Of a DNA stretch of 64,000 bases, positions 21,402 through 32,900 are shown one piece after another; position 1 is the stretch's first letter, and each line of letters starts with the position of its first letter. The notes under the pieces are model-generated. The model was not told the DNA's origin and ran no database searches. It saw nothing but the letters and a program-made list of their open reading frames with translations. The DNA is from Parietaria judaica (lineage: Eukaryota; Streptophyta; Magnoliopsida; Rosales; Urticaceae). The DNA lies in assembly GCA_954871525.1 (NCBI GenBank), contig OX940862.1:37378232-37442231 (forward strand). The letters run 5' to 3'. The position numbers and the translations under genes were made by a program.

Positions 21402-24400
21402 GTGGTATCAGAGCCGGTCTGAGTAATTTTCGAAAATTAGATATGTTGACCGAAATAATTTTAGAAATTTTTTGGTGTGATTAGATTTTCAGTGGGAGCA
21501 TTAGAAAATTAATTATGTTAATTTTTGTGTGTTGATTCGGGATCCGATTTTGAATCGGGATTGGATTTTATTTAAAAATTAACATACCGGTATTTAGATA
21601 CGGAATAATTTTCTGTAATTTTAGAGGGTTTAATAATTCTAGTGGGAGCAAAATTGTTATTGGAATCACTAAAAACGGCAACGAAATTAGCCGGCACATG
21701 CATTGGGATGTGTGGTGCCTATGGTTTCTGAAACCCTAATTTTTCGTGTGAAATTTTGGGGCCCAGCCACTCGGATGGCCCATGCCCACACCCATTCACG
21801 CGGGTCGGGTATTGACCCAAGTCAAACTTTCGCGGGTCGGAGAACGACCCACAAACCCACGCGAAGATCGAGATCGCCGATCTCCTCCACGCACGACGGT
21901 CGTGCATTCCCATCGTTTGACGACGGGGATAACGGCGAGCTTGTGCGACGAAGACGATGCATGAGCTCCGGCCAACGAAGACGTCGCTCACCGTGAGGAG
22001 AGCCAACCCGTGCGCCCAATGAAGTCCGTCGCACAACCACCTCGCCCACGAAGTCTGACGATGAAGCAAATCATCGTCCAACCACGGCGATTCCGACGAG
22101 CCTCTATGACGACGGCGAAGACGGGCAGCTCGGCGACGGCGTGGCTCGATGGGTGACGGCGCGGCTCGGAGGCTGAAGCGTGTTGCCCTAGGGCTTCACT
22201 CAGCCTTGGGCTTGGAATTGGGCCCAAGAACAAACAAAAGAAAGCCCAAAATAAAGTGCTTGGTCAATCTGGTTTGACCAGAAGTTGACCAAACGTGGTG
22301 GGGCAATCCGTGAGCCCGCCACGGTTTGTTGATCACAAATTCGGGTTTGACCCGAAGCCCGTGGTCAAACTCGACTCCCTAAATTATTAATTTTATTTTA
22401 TTAATTTTATTTAATAATTTTAATTATGAATTTAATTATTATTTAATTTTAATTTTGTAAATTGGATTTTCAATTATACCCCTCTAAATTAAAAGGAAAT
22501 TTATTTAATGATAAATTTGTTTAAATCTTTAATTATTTTAAATAAACAAGATTTAAACAAATTTATAAACTTAGTAAATTGGATTTACTTAGGCAGGGGC
22601 TGTTTGCCCTGCCCATAATGCTCGGATTGCCCGAGGGCAACCCGTACAAGCTCGGGTTTATCCCGAGCTTGTATCCCGGTATTTGATATTTAATTATATT
22701 TATGTTTAATTAATTTAAAATACGATTTAAAGTGTTTATTTTATTTTATATATAGTTATTATAAATATCTTTAAATATAAGAATTGAAAATCTAATATAT
22801 GATATTAATTATTAATAAATTTGATTTATTCAATATTATTATCAATCTTATGAAGTTTGTTTCCATTTAATATTTATGTTATTCATTTATTGATTTACAA
22901 ATTGTTTGTTCATAAATTTTATTTATAATCAATAATTCTTAATTAGATTAAGATAATGAATAATCTTTTATTTATTATAGTAATACAAAAGAACTAAACT
23001 TTAATGGAAATAAAAGATATATATATTATGATTAGAGATAGTTTATCTATAAGATAGTTATTTATCTTTTATTTTGTTCTATGACAAAGCATGATTAAAG
23101 ATATCTTATCTATAAAGATAGTTATTTATCTTTTATTCATTTATAGAAAAGATAAATCATGAATCAAGATATTTTATCTTTAAGTGATTTATTTATCTTT
23201 TAATTAAAGATAAAAGGGTTTGTCTTTAAAAATTTCATAATATATATATATGTATACTTTCAGAAGTATATTTAATTTGAAATAGAATATGTTTTACAAA
23301 ATAGGATTATGTATTACATATTCATTGTCTTAATTCTTAGAACATTTTAATTAGTTAACTATGTTTAGTTTAAGACAAAAGTTAGGATCACCTAAAACCC
23401 CTCAATAAATATTAGGTATAATGTCTTCCAACGGCTGGGTCCTCGATCTAATTGAGAAAAGTTTTGAGTGTGTCTCTAACCCAAGGGAGTGCTCTTATAC
23501 CCTCTTTTAGACGCGTAGGGCGACCTATACTGTCCGCCGATTCACCCCTTGGGTCTACCTAAACGAGTACTCTAATTAGGTTAGATATCGTAGACAATTC
23601 TTTTGAAATCGGTTAGAATGATAAATGAAAAATTGTTTTTCTTTTCTAAACGTCAGAGATAATATAGGATATTAGAGCAATTGTTGACTTTCTCTGAGTG
23701 ACTAATTAATGGAATTGATGAGGGTTACTTTTCCATTAACAAATCACGAAATATTATATAAAGTCCTTATGATATATACTTTTATGTAACATCTTTATTA
23801 TAATAAGTAATTTATAATTTACATGTAAATACTAGAATTAGTAATGTGCTTATTATTTGTTTCATTTAATGTATATGAAACGAGTGTCAACAAAAGATCA
23901 CTTGAAAAATTGTTTTAAAAGAACATGGAAACGAGTTTCCAAATCAAAAGGAAAGAGATTTCCTTGGAATGGCAAAGGCTTCCGAAATAATGTTCGGAGC
24001 CTTGATAAAGAAATGATTCTTCATAATAGATGAATACTCATTTGGAGCCACCTGACAAAACTTCCAGAACTAATAAGAATGCTTATAAGAAGCATTTCGA
24101 AATTAATGATAAAATGCTTTTCAAAAGCATAAAATCACTATAACATGGAAGTTCAATCAATATCCTCTGAAGATATGTGTATAGCAGGTTAAAACACAAG
24201 CGATGAAAGATTACAGAGAACTTATAGAATTCCAGAAAGTCTGTAAATTCTGAGGTTGGTTATAATTTGGGAAATTGATAACTTACCTTAAAGAAAAGCT
24301 CATGTAAATGATAAGATATTTAATGATATCTCTATTGACATCGTTTAGGATTCCTTGCTCAACTTTCACAAATTGGTTGTGATCAAGTTTAACAAAGAGC

Positions 24401-25299
24401 AATGGAATAATGGCTCTTACAGCAAAAGGTGAGTGGGACTCTAATCTTAGAGCGATCACATATGCGATGTGATTCCAAAATCTAAAAGTGCTTTCACTAC
24501 AGATAACAAGGATTGTCCGACTTGTCTTGAAAGAGGTGAAATATACAGAGTAATGACTCTTCTTTAGGTACAAGCGTTTTAAGATAGTTTGACTATTTTA
24601 AATGATATATGTTCAATATATGATATTTAACGTTGTATGACAAAAGGCTTAAACCAAATAAACTCAATATAGCATATCTCTAGTATTGTCATATAAGTCA
24701 CAATAACGAGAGACGCATCACCAAGCTCCATAATGATGGACATCTTGATCGTTCTGATTATGAATCTTACGAGAAATGCGAATCTTGTCTTACTAACTGT
24801 ATGACAAAATGCTCATTCAAAGGGGCACACTAAAGATTGATTGTGGCTTTAAACCACACATATTCATGTGTATGTGGTCAAATGCACAATTAGGATAAGG
24901 AAGGCTGATGGTACTTCATTAATTATGACTACCAACTGATTACTTCAGTCGGTACAATCATGTCTATTTAATTAAGACAAAAGTTGAAATCACTTGACCG
25001 GTTCAAGGAATTCAAGAATGAAGTAGAAAACCAAAACGCTCAAAATAATAATAGGCCCTCGATCTGATCGAGACAATTAATATTTGAGCAATAAGTATAA
25101 AGTTTTCCTGAGTGACAAAAGGTTTTTCTGATCATTTATTTCTCTCGATACACCTCATTTTACGAGGTGTATCGAGAGAACTCAACAAACTCGGTTAGAC
25201 TTTGTTAGTACAATGATATGCCTATGTTTATAAAATGACATGCACTTTTAACTTGGTGCTACCACACTTTACAGTGTATCATGAAAAGTGATTCCGACG

Positions 25300-27080
25300 A
25301 TAACATATAAAGATATGATAAGGGATAAAACCCAATTTGTCGTTTACGAGAAAATTAATACACAAAATGGTTGTGACAATTACGGAGCCTTTAAGAAAGG
25401 AAATCTTTCCTAGAAAGTCTAGTGGGAGAAAGTATGCACTTCATGAAGTACATAACTCACAAAATCTCGAGGAACTCAAGATGAACACAGAGGATGCTCA
25501 CCAATGGTTGACTAAACTCCAGATAGGATCGTGGAAGAAAGTCAAGCCGAATGTAAAATGCTCTATATATGATTAAGCATTTGAGCAACCTAGTATGACA
25601 CAAAAACCGTGTAAGTCGGATAAGGAACACGATGCAACTAAGAAAAGGATCTTCTCGCTTTGAACACAGAAGAACAAAATACTTAGATAAAGATGATGGA
25701 CCACCACTTACAATGAAACGGTTAAAGGTGAAGACCTTGAGAAATGGCTAGGATCCATGAAATCAAATAGAATCATGTACATATACTAAGTATGTGACTT
25801 AGTTAAAGCACCCGAAGGGTTTATGCCCATACGATGCACGTAGATCTTCAAGGGAAGATATTCATGAATGGTAAAGTACAAATGTACAAAAGGAGACTTG
25901 TAATGAAATAGTTCAAACAAGCCTATAGTAATGACTAAGAAGAAACGTTTTTCTCTTATTACCATGACTAAAGTCAATTATGATTTCACTTGCTATTGCC
26001 AACTATGATTTAAGAATCAGGCAATTGGACATGAAGATAGTTTTCAGAATATAACTCTGAATAGGAACATGTATTGTACACAACCTAACTAACTTCATTG
26101 ATTCATAACATGTTTCTGAAGCATGCAAGTCAAATAGATACATACGTTCAAGTATGATCTATAGCAAGCATCTCTCAAATGAAATCTAGTTTTCAACGGA
26201 GAAACTAATGAGATTAGACTTCATCAAAAACAAAGATTAACCTTGTGTATACACGAAAGCTAGTGGGAGCACGGTAATCCTTCAAAAGGATAGAAAATGA
26301 TACGACGGAAATTCTTTATAGTAAAGAATGAATAAGTCATAGTACATAGAAAGGATGGTAAACAAGTTCAGAGTGAACAAGAAAACTGAGGACTTATTCT
26401 GTAACTCCTAAGTTGCATCTTTCAAGAAAGCAGTGCCCTGAAATGTCAGAGCAATACAAACATAAAGAAAATGTTCTCTATACTACTGCTAATGACTTTA
26501 TAAAGAAAGCCATATTATGTACCCATCTCGATGTATCATTTACCTTAACAAAACAAGCCAGTTCCAAACCTATCCCAAAATAGTCACTGGACTATCGTAA
26601 ATAATATCTTCAGGTACCTTAGCGTCCAATGAAAGATCACTTATTTACGACAATGTTGATCAGTCAAGCATTATCGCTTATACTGATGCAAATCACCAAA
26701 CTAATTGGGATAATTTCACATCGCAAGTAGAATATATACTCTGTCCTAAATGATGGTACAGTTATTTGGAACAACAGTAAGCAAGCTACTATAGTGGACT
26801 TGACCATCAAATCTGAGTATATAGCATCATAAGATGCAGCTGTAGAAGCTTTCTAGATCAGGAAATTTTGTTCCTGATCACAGTGTAGTTTCTAGCATTG
26901 GTGATCCAGTGCGGCTCCTTGCTGAAAACAACGGAGCCAAGGCACGAGTCAAGAAACTAAGATCACAGAACAAGAGAAAGGTTCTCAGTGATCAAAGACA
27001 TAATTGATCAGAAGGTTGTTGCGATGAAAACAGTAGACACAGCGTAAACGTGGTTGACTCGATGACCAAGGCTTCATCAA
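25300..27080 (+). pseudogene. Relic of copia reverse transcriptase and RNase H
   Basis: Recognisable but broken: YDLRIRQLDMKIVF near 26005-26045 corresponds to the copia RT block around (I)QMDVKTAFLNG; YTDANHQTNWD near 26678 and WNNSKQATIVDLTIKSEYIAS at 26767-26830 correspond to the RNase H blocks (ADADWA, EAEYIA). The last is followed by in-frame stops, one directly after the Ser. Several frame changes separate the pieces. Confidence 0.6.
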
Positions 27081-28315
27081 TAGAAAAGTATTATGGTCAT
27101 ACAAGATCTAGAAGAGTCTAGATGCTTGTGGTCTATTCTAACACGTTGAACTCTTACTTTATTTTGTTAAAAGTATAAAGTTCAAATACAAATTTTATGT
27201 AACTATTATACATTGAATTTGAAGCACAATATTATTTCTTTAAAAGGCAAGTTTCATCATTTAAAAGTTAATATCAATATGTTATTCAAAACTTTGATAT
27301 CAAGCTATACAAATGTAGTTCCTAAGATGTCTTCGAGACATTCTTGAATTTCCCCAGTCAAAGAAATCATTATGAAGAAACAAAGAGGGACTATCAATGA
27401 TATTCATAATTGACTGGTACATGTTGTTAAGATAAAAGGAAGGGGTCCTTGATATCTGAGAGATATTCTTATACATGTAGGCACTAGTCGGAATGACTAG
27501 CAGTGCTGGAAGACTCGCACTCTAAATATTCTCACATGGAAACAAAACCTTGATACAAGGGGACACTGAGAAACTTAGAGATATGAAGAGACTCCAAAGT
27601 TTGAAAACATCATGAGTCCATCACTGGGTAAGTTGCATGCTTAGATTACAGCTCAACGCTTACCGTAACTGGAAAGTCATAACAGTTGTAGTTGGGCATG
27701 TGATAAACCTTGTAGGATGGAATGGCGTTTCAAGAAAACATGCATCCCCCCATTCTTTTTGGGGCTATACACTCGGGGCCTTCTGAATAGGATAAGTAAA
27801 ATGAAATCTGTGGCCACAGGCAAAACAAAAGAGTTTCTGTTTTGATGTTTCAATGCTTATACCTGAATCAGAAATTAGATCAGGCTTAACAGGTGTTCCA
27901 AACCATGACTTGTGCCGCATCTAGAGATGTAAAAGGATGTCGAAGGAATCAGTCATATACTTTATTTTAATCGTAAAGAACCACATGGTTCACCTCGATT
28001 AATTTATAAAAGAGGATTTAAAGTTTTGTAGATTGGGGGAAGTTAAGTCTAGGTGGAGGCCACTTACTTCTTGCATACTCATATGAGTATGTGGCCAACA
28101 CTACAGAATCCTACAGAGTCACACCGAACTCGCAACGGAAACGGAGTATGATGATTAAATTACAATGAAACAAACTTCACATGTAACTTTGATGAACCAG
28201 GCATGAGTAGCTGAGAGAATGTACATCTAACCCAAGGCGGCATTCTCGAGTAATACTTTATGTGCAGTGCGTGCACGGAGATAGCCAATCCGGTGCGTTC
28301 GTGCAAGTGGGAGAT

Positions 28316-28959
28316 TGTTGGTTATGCCCGAACCCGATATTGTATCTCTCGGGCTATCGGATATCGACCCGATAACCATAACCGACATTATGGGCCCACT
28401 CGGGCCCAAGTATTAATTATGATTCATATTAATTAATAATAGATTAATTAATCCATGATTGAGCTTTTAGAAAGCCCATTAGGTGGGCTTTTAGAAAGCC
28501 CACTAGGTCATGACCATAGGGTATTATAAATACCACATCATGACTCATAATTAAATACAACACACACCAGAGAAACCCTATCCTCCTAGAAAATTCGAGC
28601 TCCCCTCCTTTGGTAGTCGAATTTTGGCTTGCTCCCCGGTTCAATCAACGGTTGATCATCTAAACACCGACAAGGATCTAACCTATCCTCCGAGGTGTTT
28701 TCCGGTCATCTAAGACGTTCCCGAGTGACGTGGTGGACGAAATAGAGGCGCAACACTTGAGGTGCTCAATCCTAAATTCGACAAGCTCCAGAATCAAAGG
28801 AATCGGCAATTATTCGGTACAGTTGGCAAAAGTACCAAAGTTTGGTAACGATCTCTAAACGATATCTTAATTCTCGTAATTATTCTAGATCTTTATTGTT
28901 CGATGATATCCCGTGATTTTCGCCTCGGGATTGAGAAAAAGTCATCGAAAAACCCAACA
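28316..28959 (+). repeat. 3' LTR of the non-autonomous copia
   Basis: 644 bp, about 99% identical to the 5' LTR by eye. Followed by TSD CCATG. Confidence 0.92.
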
Positions 28960-28964
28960 CCATG

Positions 28965-29668
28965 TAAGCCCATTCCCTTAACTTTATGGATCGTATGGAC
29001 CCGGAGGCCCTATTGAACCTGTTGGCTCCATTAGGCGCAGTCCATGTTTCCAATCACTAAGCTTTTAATGTACATTACATACTTTAATTGAATTGGTCGA
29101 TGTTTGTTCTGATATTGAATATATTGATAAACGTTCTACATACTATAGTTTATTAGTTTACATATATATATATATATATAGCTGAAGATTGCCATACATA
29201 CTATATTGATTTATAACGTTATACATACCATGATATGTGGGTTGAAAATCGCAAATATGTATCTATATCCATGTTTGTTTTTATTTATTTATTTATTTAG
29301 TGATTGCTTGTTAAGAAACCACCTATGACATAATTAAAGACTAACAATAATTGGTAAACAACATATCTACTAGGTTAAAAATATTAACGGGTCGCTGTAA
29401 TCTATATCCATACATATATTTGCTCTATTAATCTATTTGTTTGTAATATATAAGTGATAAGCTATATTCATACTAGAGTATATATATTAATAAGAAAAAA
29501 TATGCGGGTTGTATAATAAGTGATACACGTTATTCATACGAGATTATTTTATTCAAAATATAAATTTGAGTTTATCTATTGAACTATTCAATTGTTTACT
29601 TAAGTTATGAAACAACTTATCTCATATCTTTCCAAATAATAGTTGGTAAACATTATATGTAATTATCT
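28965..29668. other. AT-rich spacer
   Basis: The first 80 bp continue the possible old minus-strand LTR interrupted at 20758. The remainder is AT-rich with short TA and TTTA runs and no supported gene. Confidence 0.5.
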
Positions 29669-29673
29669 GGGTT

Positions 29674-29934
29674 AGTCAAGAGTATGAACACTGAAGCAAA
29701 AGTGGAAGAATCAGAAAAATGAATTTACTCTCTCATTGATTATCTCTTTGATTACAGTATATATATACATCACATTATGTCTATACAATCGTGTATACAT
29801 AGAAGGAGTAAATCGTAACTAACTTCCTAGAGTTGTTTTACTAACAGCTTCTAACAGAATCTGTTTCGGTGACATCATCTTCCGAGAGGCCGTTAGAGGA
29901 GATAGATGATGGTGACGTGGAGATATGGCTGACA
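29674..29934 (-). repeat. LTR 1 of the copia array (3' end of the array)
   Basis: 261 bp. Contains the last 31 codons and the stop of ORF copy 1, which ends at 29841. Left TSD GGGTT precedes it. Confidence 0.9.
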
Positions 29935-32900
29935 CCCCCCTTCAAACGGAACGGTGTGTCAACAACGTTCAGTTTGGTACGCATCATGACAAAGCGAGGA
30001 ACCGAGAGGCCCTTCGTGAAGACATCGGCGACTTGGTCGAATGTTGGAACATAACGGATCTCAAGTTGCTTGCTAAGCACCTTGTCACGCACAAAGTGTA
30101 TATCGATTTCGATGTGCTTTGTGCGTTGGTGGCTCACGGGGTTAGATGCTAATGCAGCAGCTCCGATGTTGTCACACCAGATGAGCGGAGTGGTTGGGAC
30201 ACGGATGCGTAGTTCAGCGAGCAGCGAGACAATCCACGTAAGCTCAGCCGCCACATGAGCCAAGGCACGATATTCAGCTTCGGTGCTTGAGCGGGCAACG
30301 ACCTGCTGTTTCTTGGAGCTCCAAGACACTAGATTCCCGGCAAGGTAAACACAGTAGGCGCTTGTAGAGCGGCGGTCATCAGGACAACTTGCCCAGTCAG
30401 CATCGGCGAACGCCGTTAGAGAGAGAGCTTTACCGGGGGAGAAATGAATGCCCTTGCTGAGAGTACCCTTGAGGTAGCGCAATACACGTTTACAGAGTTG
30501 CCAATGAACCGTGGTGGGGGCGTGCAAGAATTGGCTAAGCTTACTGACGATGAACGTGACATCGGGGCGAGTAAGAGTGAGATAATGAAGAGCGCCTACG
30601 GTGCTCTGGTACAGCCCAACATCAGCCATTGGTTCCCCGTCACTTTTGGAGACAGTGAGTCCAGGTGCAACGGGAGAAGACCACGGTTTCGCATGCTCCA
30701 TGTTAGTACGAGACAATAGATCCATGATGTACTTTGACTGGGAGAGATAAAGGCCAGAGCTGTCCCGAAACGCCTCAATACCCAGAAAATGGTGGAGCGA
30801 GCCTAAATCCTTGAGAGCGAAGACATTGTGGAGATCCGCGGTGAACTTCTTCAACATCGCTGTGGAGTTTCCAGTGATGACTATGTCATCCACATAGACC
30901 AACAAGACAATGAGGAAACCATCACGGTTGTAAAAGAAGAGAGAAATGTCAGACTGCAAATTTTGGAATCCCCAAGCTAAGAGAGCTTGCTTTAGCCTTT
31001 CAAACCAGGCTCGTGGTGCTTGTTTCAGGCCATACAACGCTCGATTGAGCTTGCAGACATAGTCTTTGCGGCAAGGATCCTCGAACCCACGTGGTTGTTT
31101 CATGAAGACAGTCTCGCTGAGCAGCCCATTCAAGAAAGCATTATTGACATCCATTTGGCGGATGTCCCATCTGTACGTAATGGCGAGAGAAAGCACGACG
31201 CGTATAGTGGTGCTTTTAACCACCGGACTGAATGTCTCAGAAAAATCAATGCCTGGGGCTTGAGAGAAGCCTTGAGCAACAAGACGGGCTTTGTACCGCT
31301 GTAAAGAACCATCGGAGTTGAATTTTACTTTATACACCCACTTGTTGCCGACGACATTCTGATTTCGAGGAGGAGGAACCAACTCCCATGTGTTGTTCCG
31401 ATGAAGAGCATTGAGTTCTTCCAACATAGCTGCTTTCCACTTCGGATCAGCTAGAGCATTAGAGAAAGTTTTGGGCTCAAGTGGTCCAGGATCAAGAGAA
31501 AGCGGATGCTTGGTGACATTTAGACATTTTGGCTTGGAAATGCCATTTTTAGCACGGGTGAGCATAGAGTGAGCATTGATTATGGGGGCATGTTGAGAAG
31601 AGAGAGTTGGAGTAATGGAGATAGACGGAGAGTTGGCTTGTGGTGGAGGAATTGACGGAATACTGGTTGGAATAGACACAGAGGGTGTAATAGGTGGAGG
31701 GGAAGAGATTTGGTGGGAGTTATGTGTGGGAATAGACTCTACAGGAAGATTTTGGCTAGAGGGGTAAAAGGGTAAATTGGTCGACTGGTTTGGAAATTCT
31801 GTGTTTGCATCAGGATTTGGAGTAGGGGCTAAGATTGTAACTGGATGAGAGGGTTGTGAGGATATATGGGAAGGTATGAAAGGACGTATAAGTGGTAAAT
31901 TTGGAGGAGAGGGCTGAAAATTGGAATCTGTATGTGTTGACACATAATTTTCCGGAAAGAGAGTGGAAAAAGGAAATTCATGCTCATTAAAAATTGCATG
32001 ACAAGTAACATATACTCGACCAGATGGATGTAAACAGATATAGCCCTTGTGCTTGGTACTATAGCCTAGAAAAAGACACTTACACGATCTGAAGTCTAAT
32101 TTGTGGCTATTATATGGCCTTAAATGTGGGAATACCGAGCAACCGAAGACCCTAAGAGCCTTGTAATCTGGATTTTGATGAAATAGAATTGAAAAAGGAC
32201 TGGCATTTTTGAGAACAGGAGTTGGTAGCCTATTGATTAAGAAAACAGCCGTGGAGAAGGCTTCCCACCAAAATTTTAATGGCATGGTTGCTTGGCTTAG
32301 AAGAGTGAGGCCTAACTCGACGATGTGGCGGTGCTTGCGTTCAGCTTTGCCATTTTGTTGATGGACATGTGGGCAGGGATGACGCATAATGATACCACAT
32401 TCTGTGAGAAAGGGAACAAAGGAGCGAAATTCACCTCCCCAATCACTTTGGACAATTTTTATAGAAGTAGAAAATAGATTTTCACAGGTTTTCTTGAACA
32501 CTTTAAAAGCTGCAAGGGCATCATTCTTTTGCCGAAGCGGATAAATCCACGCATATCTACTAAAGTCATCAAGAAAATGCACATAGTATCTATAACCTTG
32601 AGAGCCCGATATGGGGGCTGGCCCCCAAAGATCGGTGTGGATTAAATGCAGTGGCTCAGTGGTTTTAGTATCAGACAGTTTAAATGGCAAAGCATGACTT
32701 TTTCCAATTGTGCAAGAAGAACAAAAGGAAGGAGTTTTATTCATAACACGAGGAAAGTTACAACTCTTTGATACACGAGCTAAGACACTATTAGAAGGAT
32801 GTCCTAAGCGTTGATGGAAAGTATCAACAGAAATACAGGAGAAAACAGTAGGAGAACGCGATGGGAAAACTGCAGAGTGAAGGTCTAACCGACCATGGAG

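Larger units (their letters stand above)
20758..28959 (+). mobile_element. Non-autonomous Ty1/copia element, 8.2 kb, coding region decayed
   Basis: LTRs 20758-21401 and 28316-28959 (644 bp each, TGTTGG...CCAACA) differ at about seven sites by eye. A perfect 5-bp TSD, CCATG, lies at 20753-20757 and 28960-28964. PBS TGGTATCAGAGC follows the 5' LTR at 21403-21414, and a polypurine tract (AAGTGGGAGAT) precedes the 3' LTR. The internal 6.9 kb holds no long ORF: reverse-transcriptase and RNase H relics on the plus strand are full of stops, and 22380-23300 is very AT-rich. Young LTRs around a decayed interior suggest movement by another element's enzymes. Confidence 0.9.

Noticed and set aside
21403..21414. 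TGGTATCAGAGC matching initiator tRNA-Met
   Set aside because: It is a retrotransposon primer-binding site next to an LTR, not a tRNA gene; the same holds at 47929-47940 and within the copia array.
21703..22233. GC-rich ORFs inside the non-autonomous copia
   Set aside because: Overlapping frames on both strands, low complexity and no domain; more likely untranslated leader sequence of the element.
25337..25576. 79-codon open frame in the non-autonomous copia
   Set aside because: Isolated within decayed sequence and without a confirmed domain; treated as part of the pol relic.
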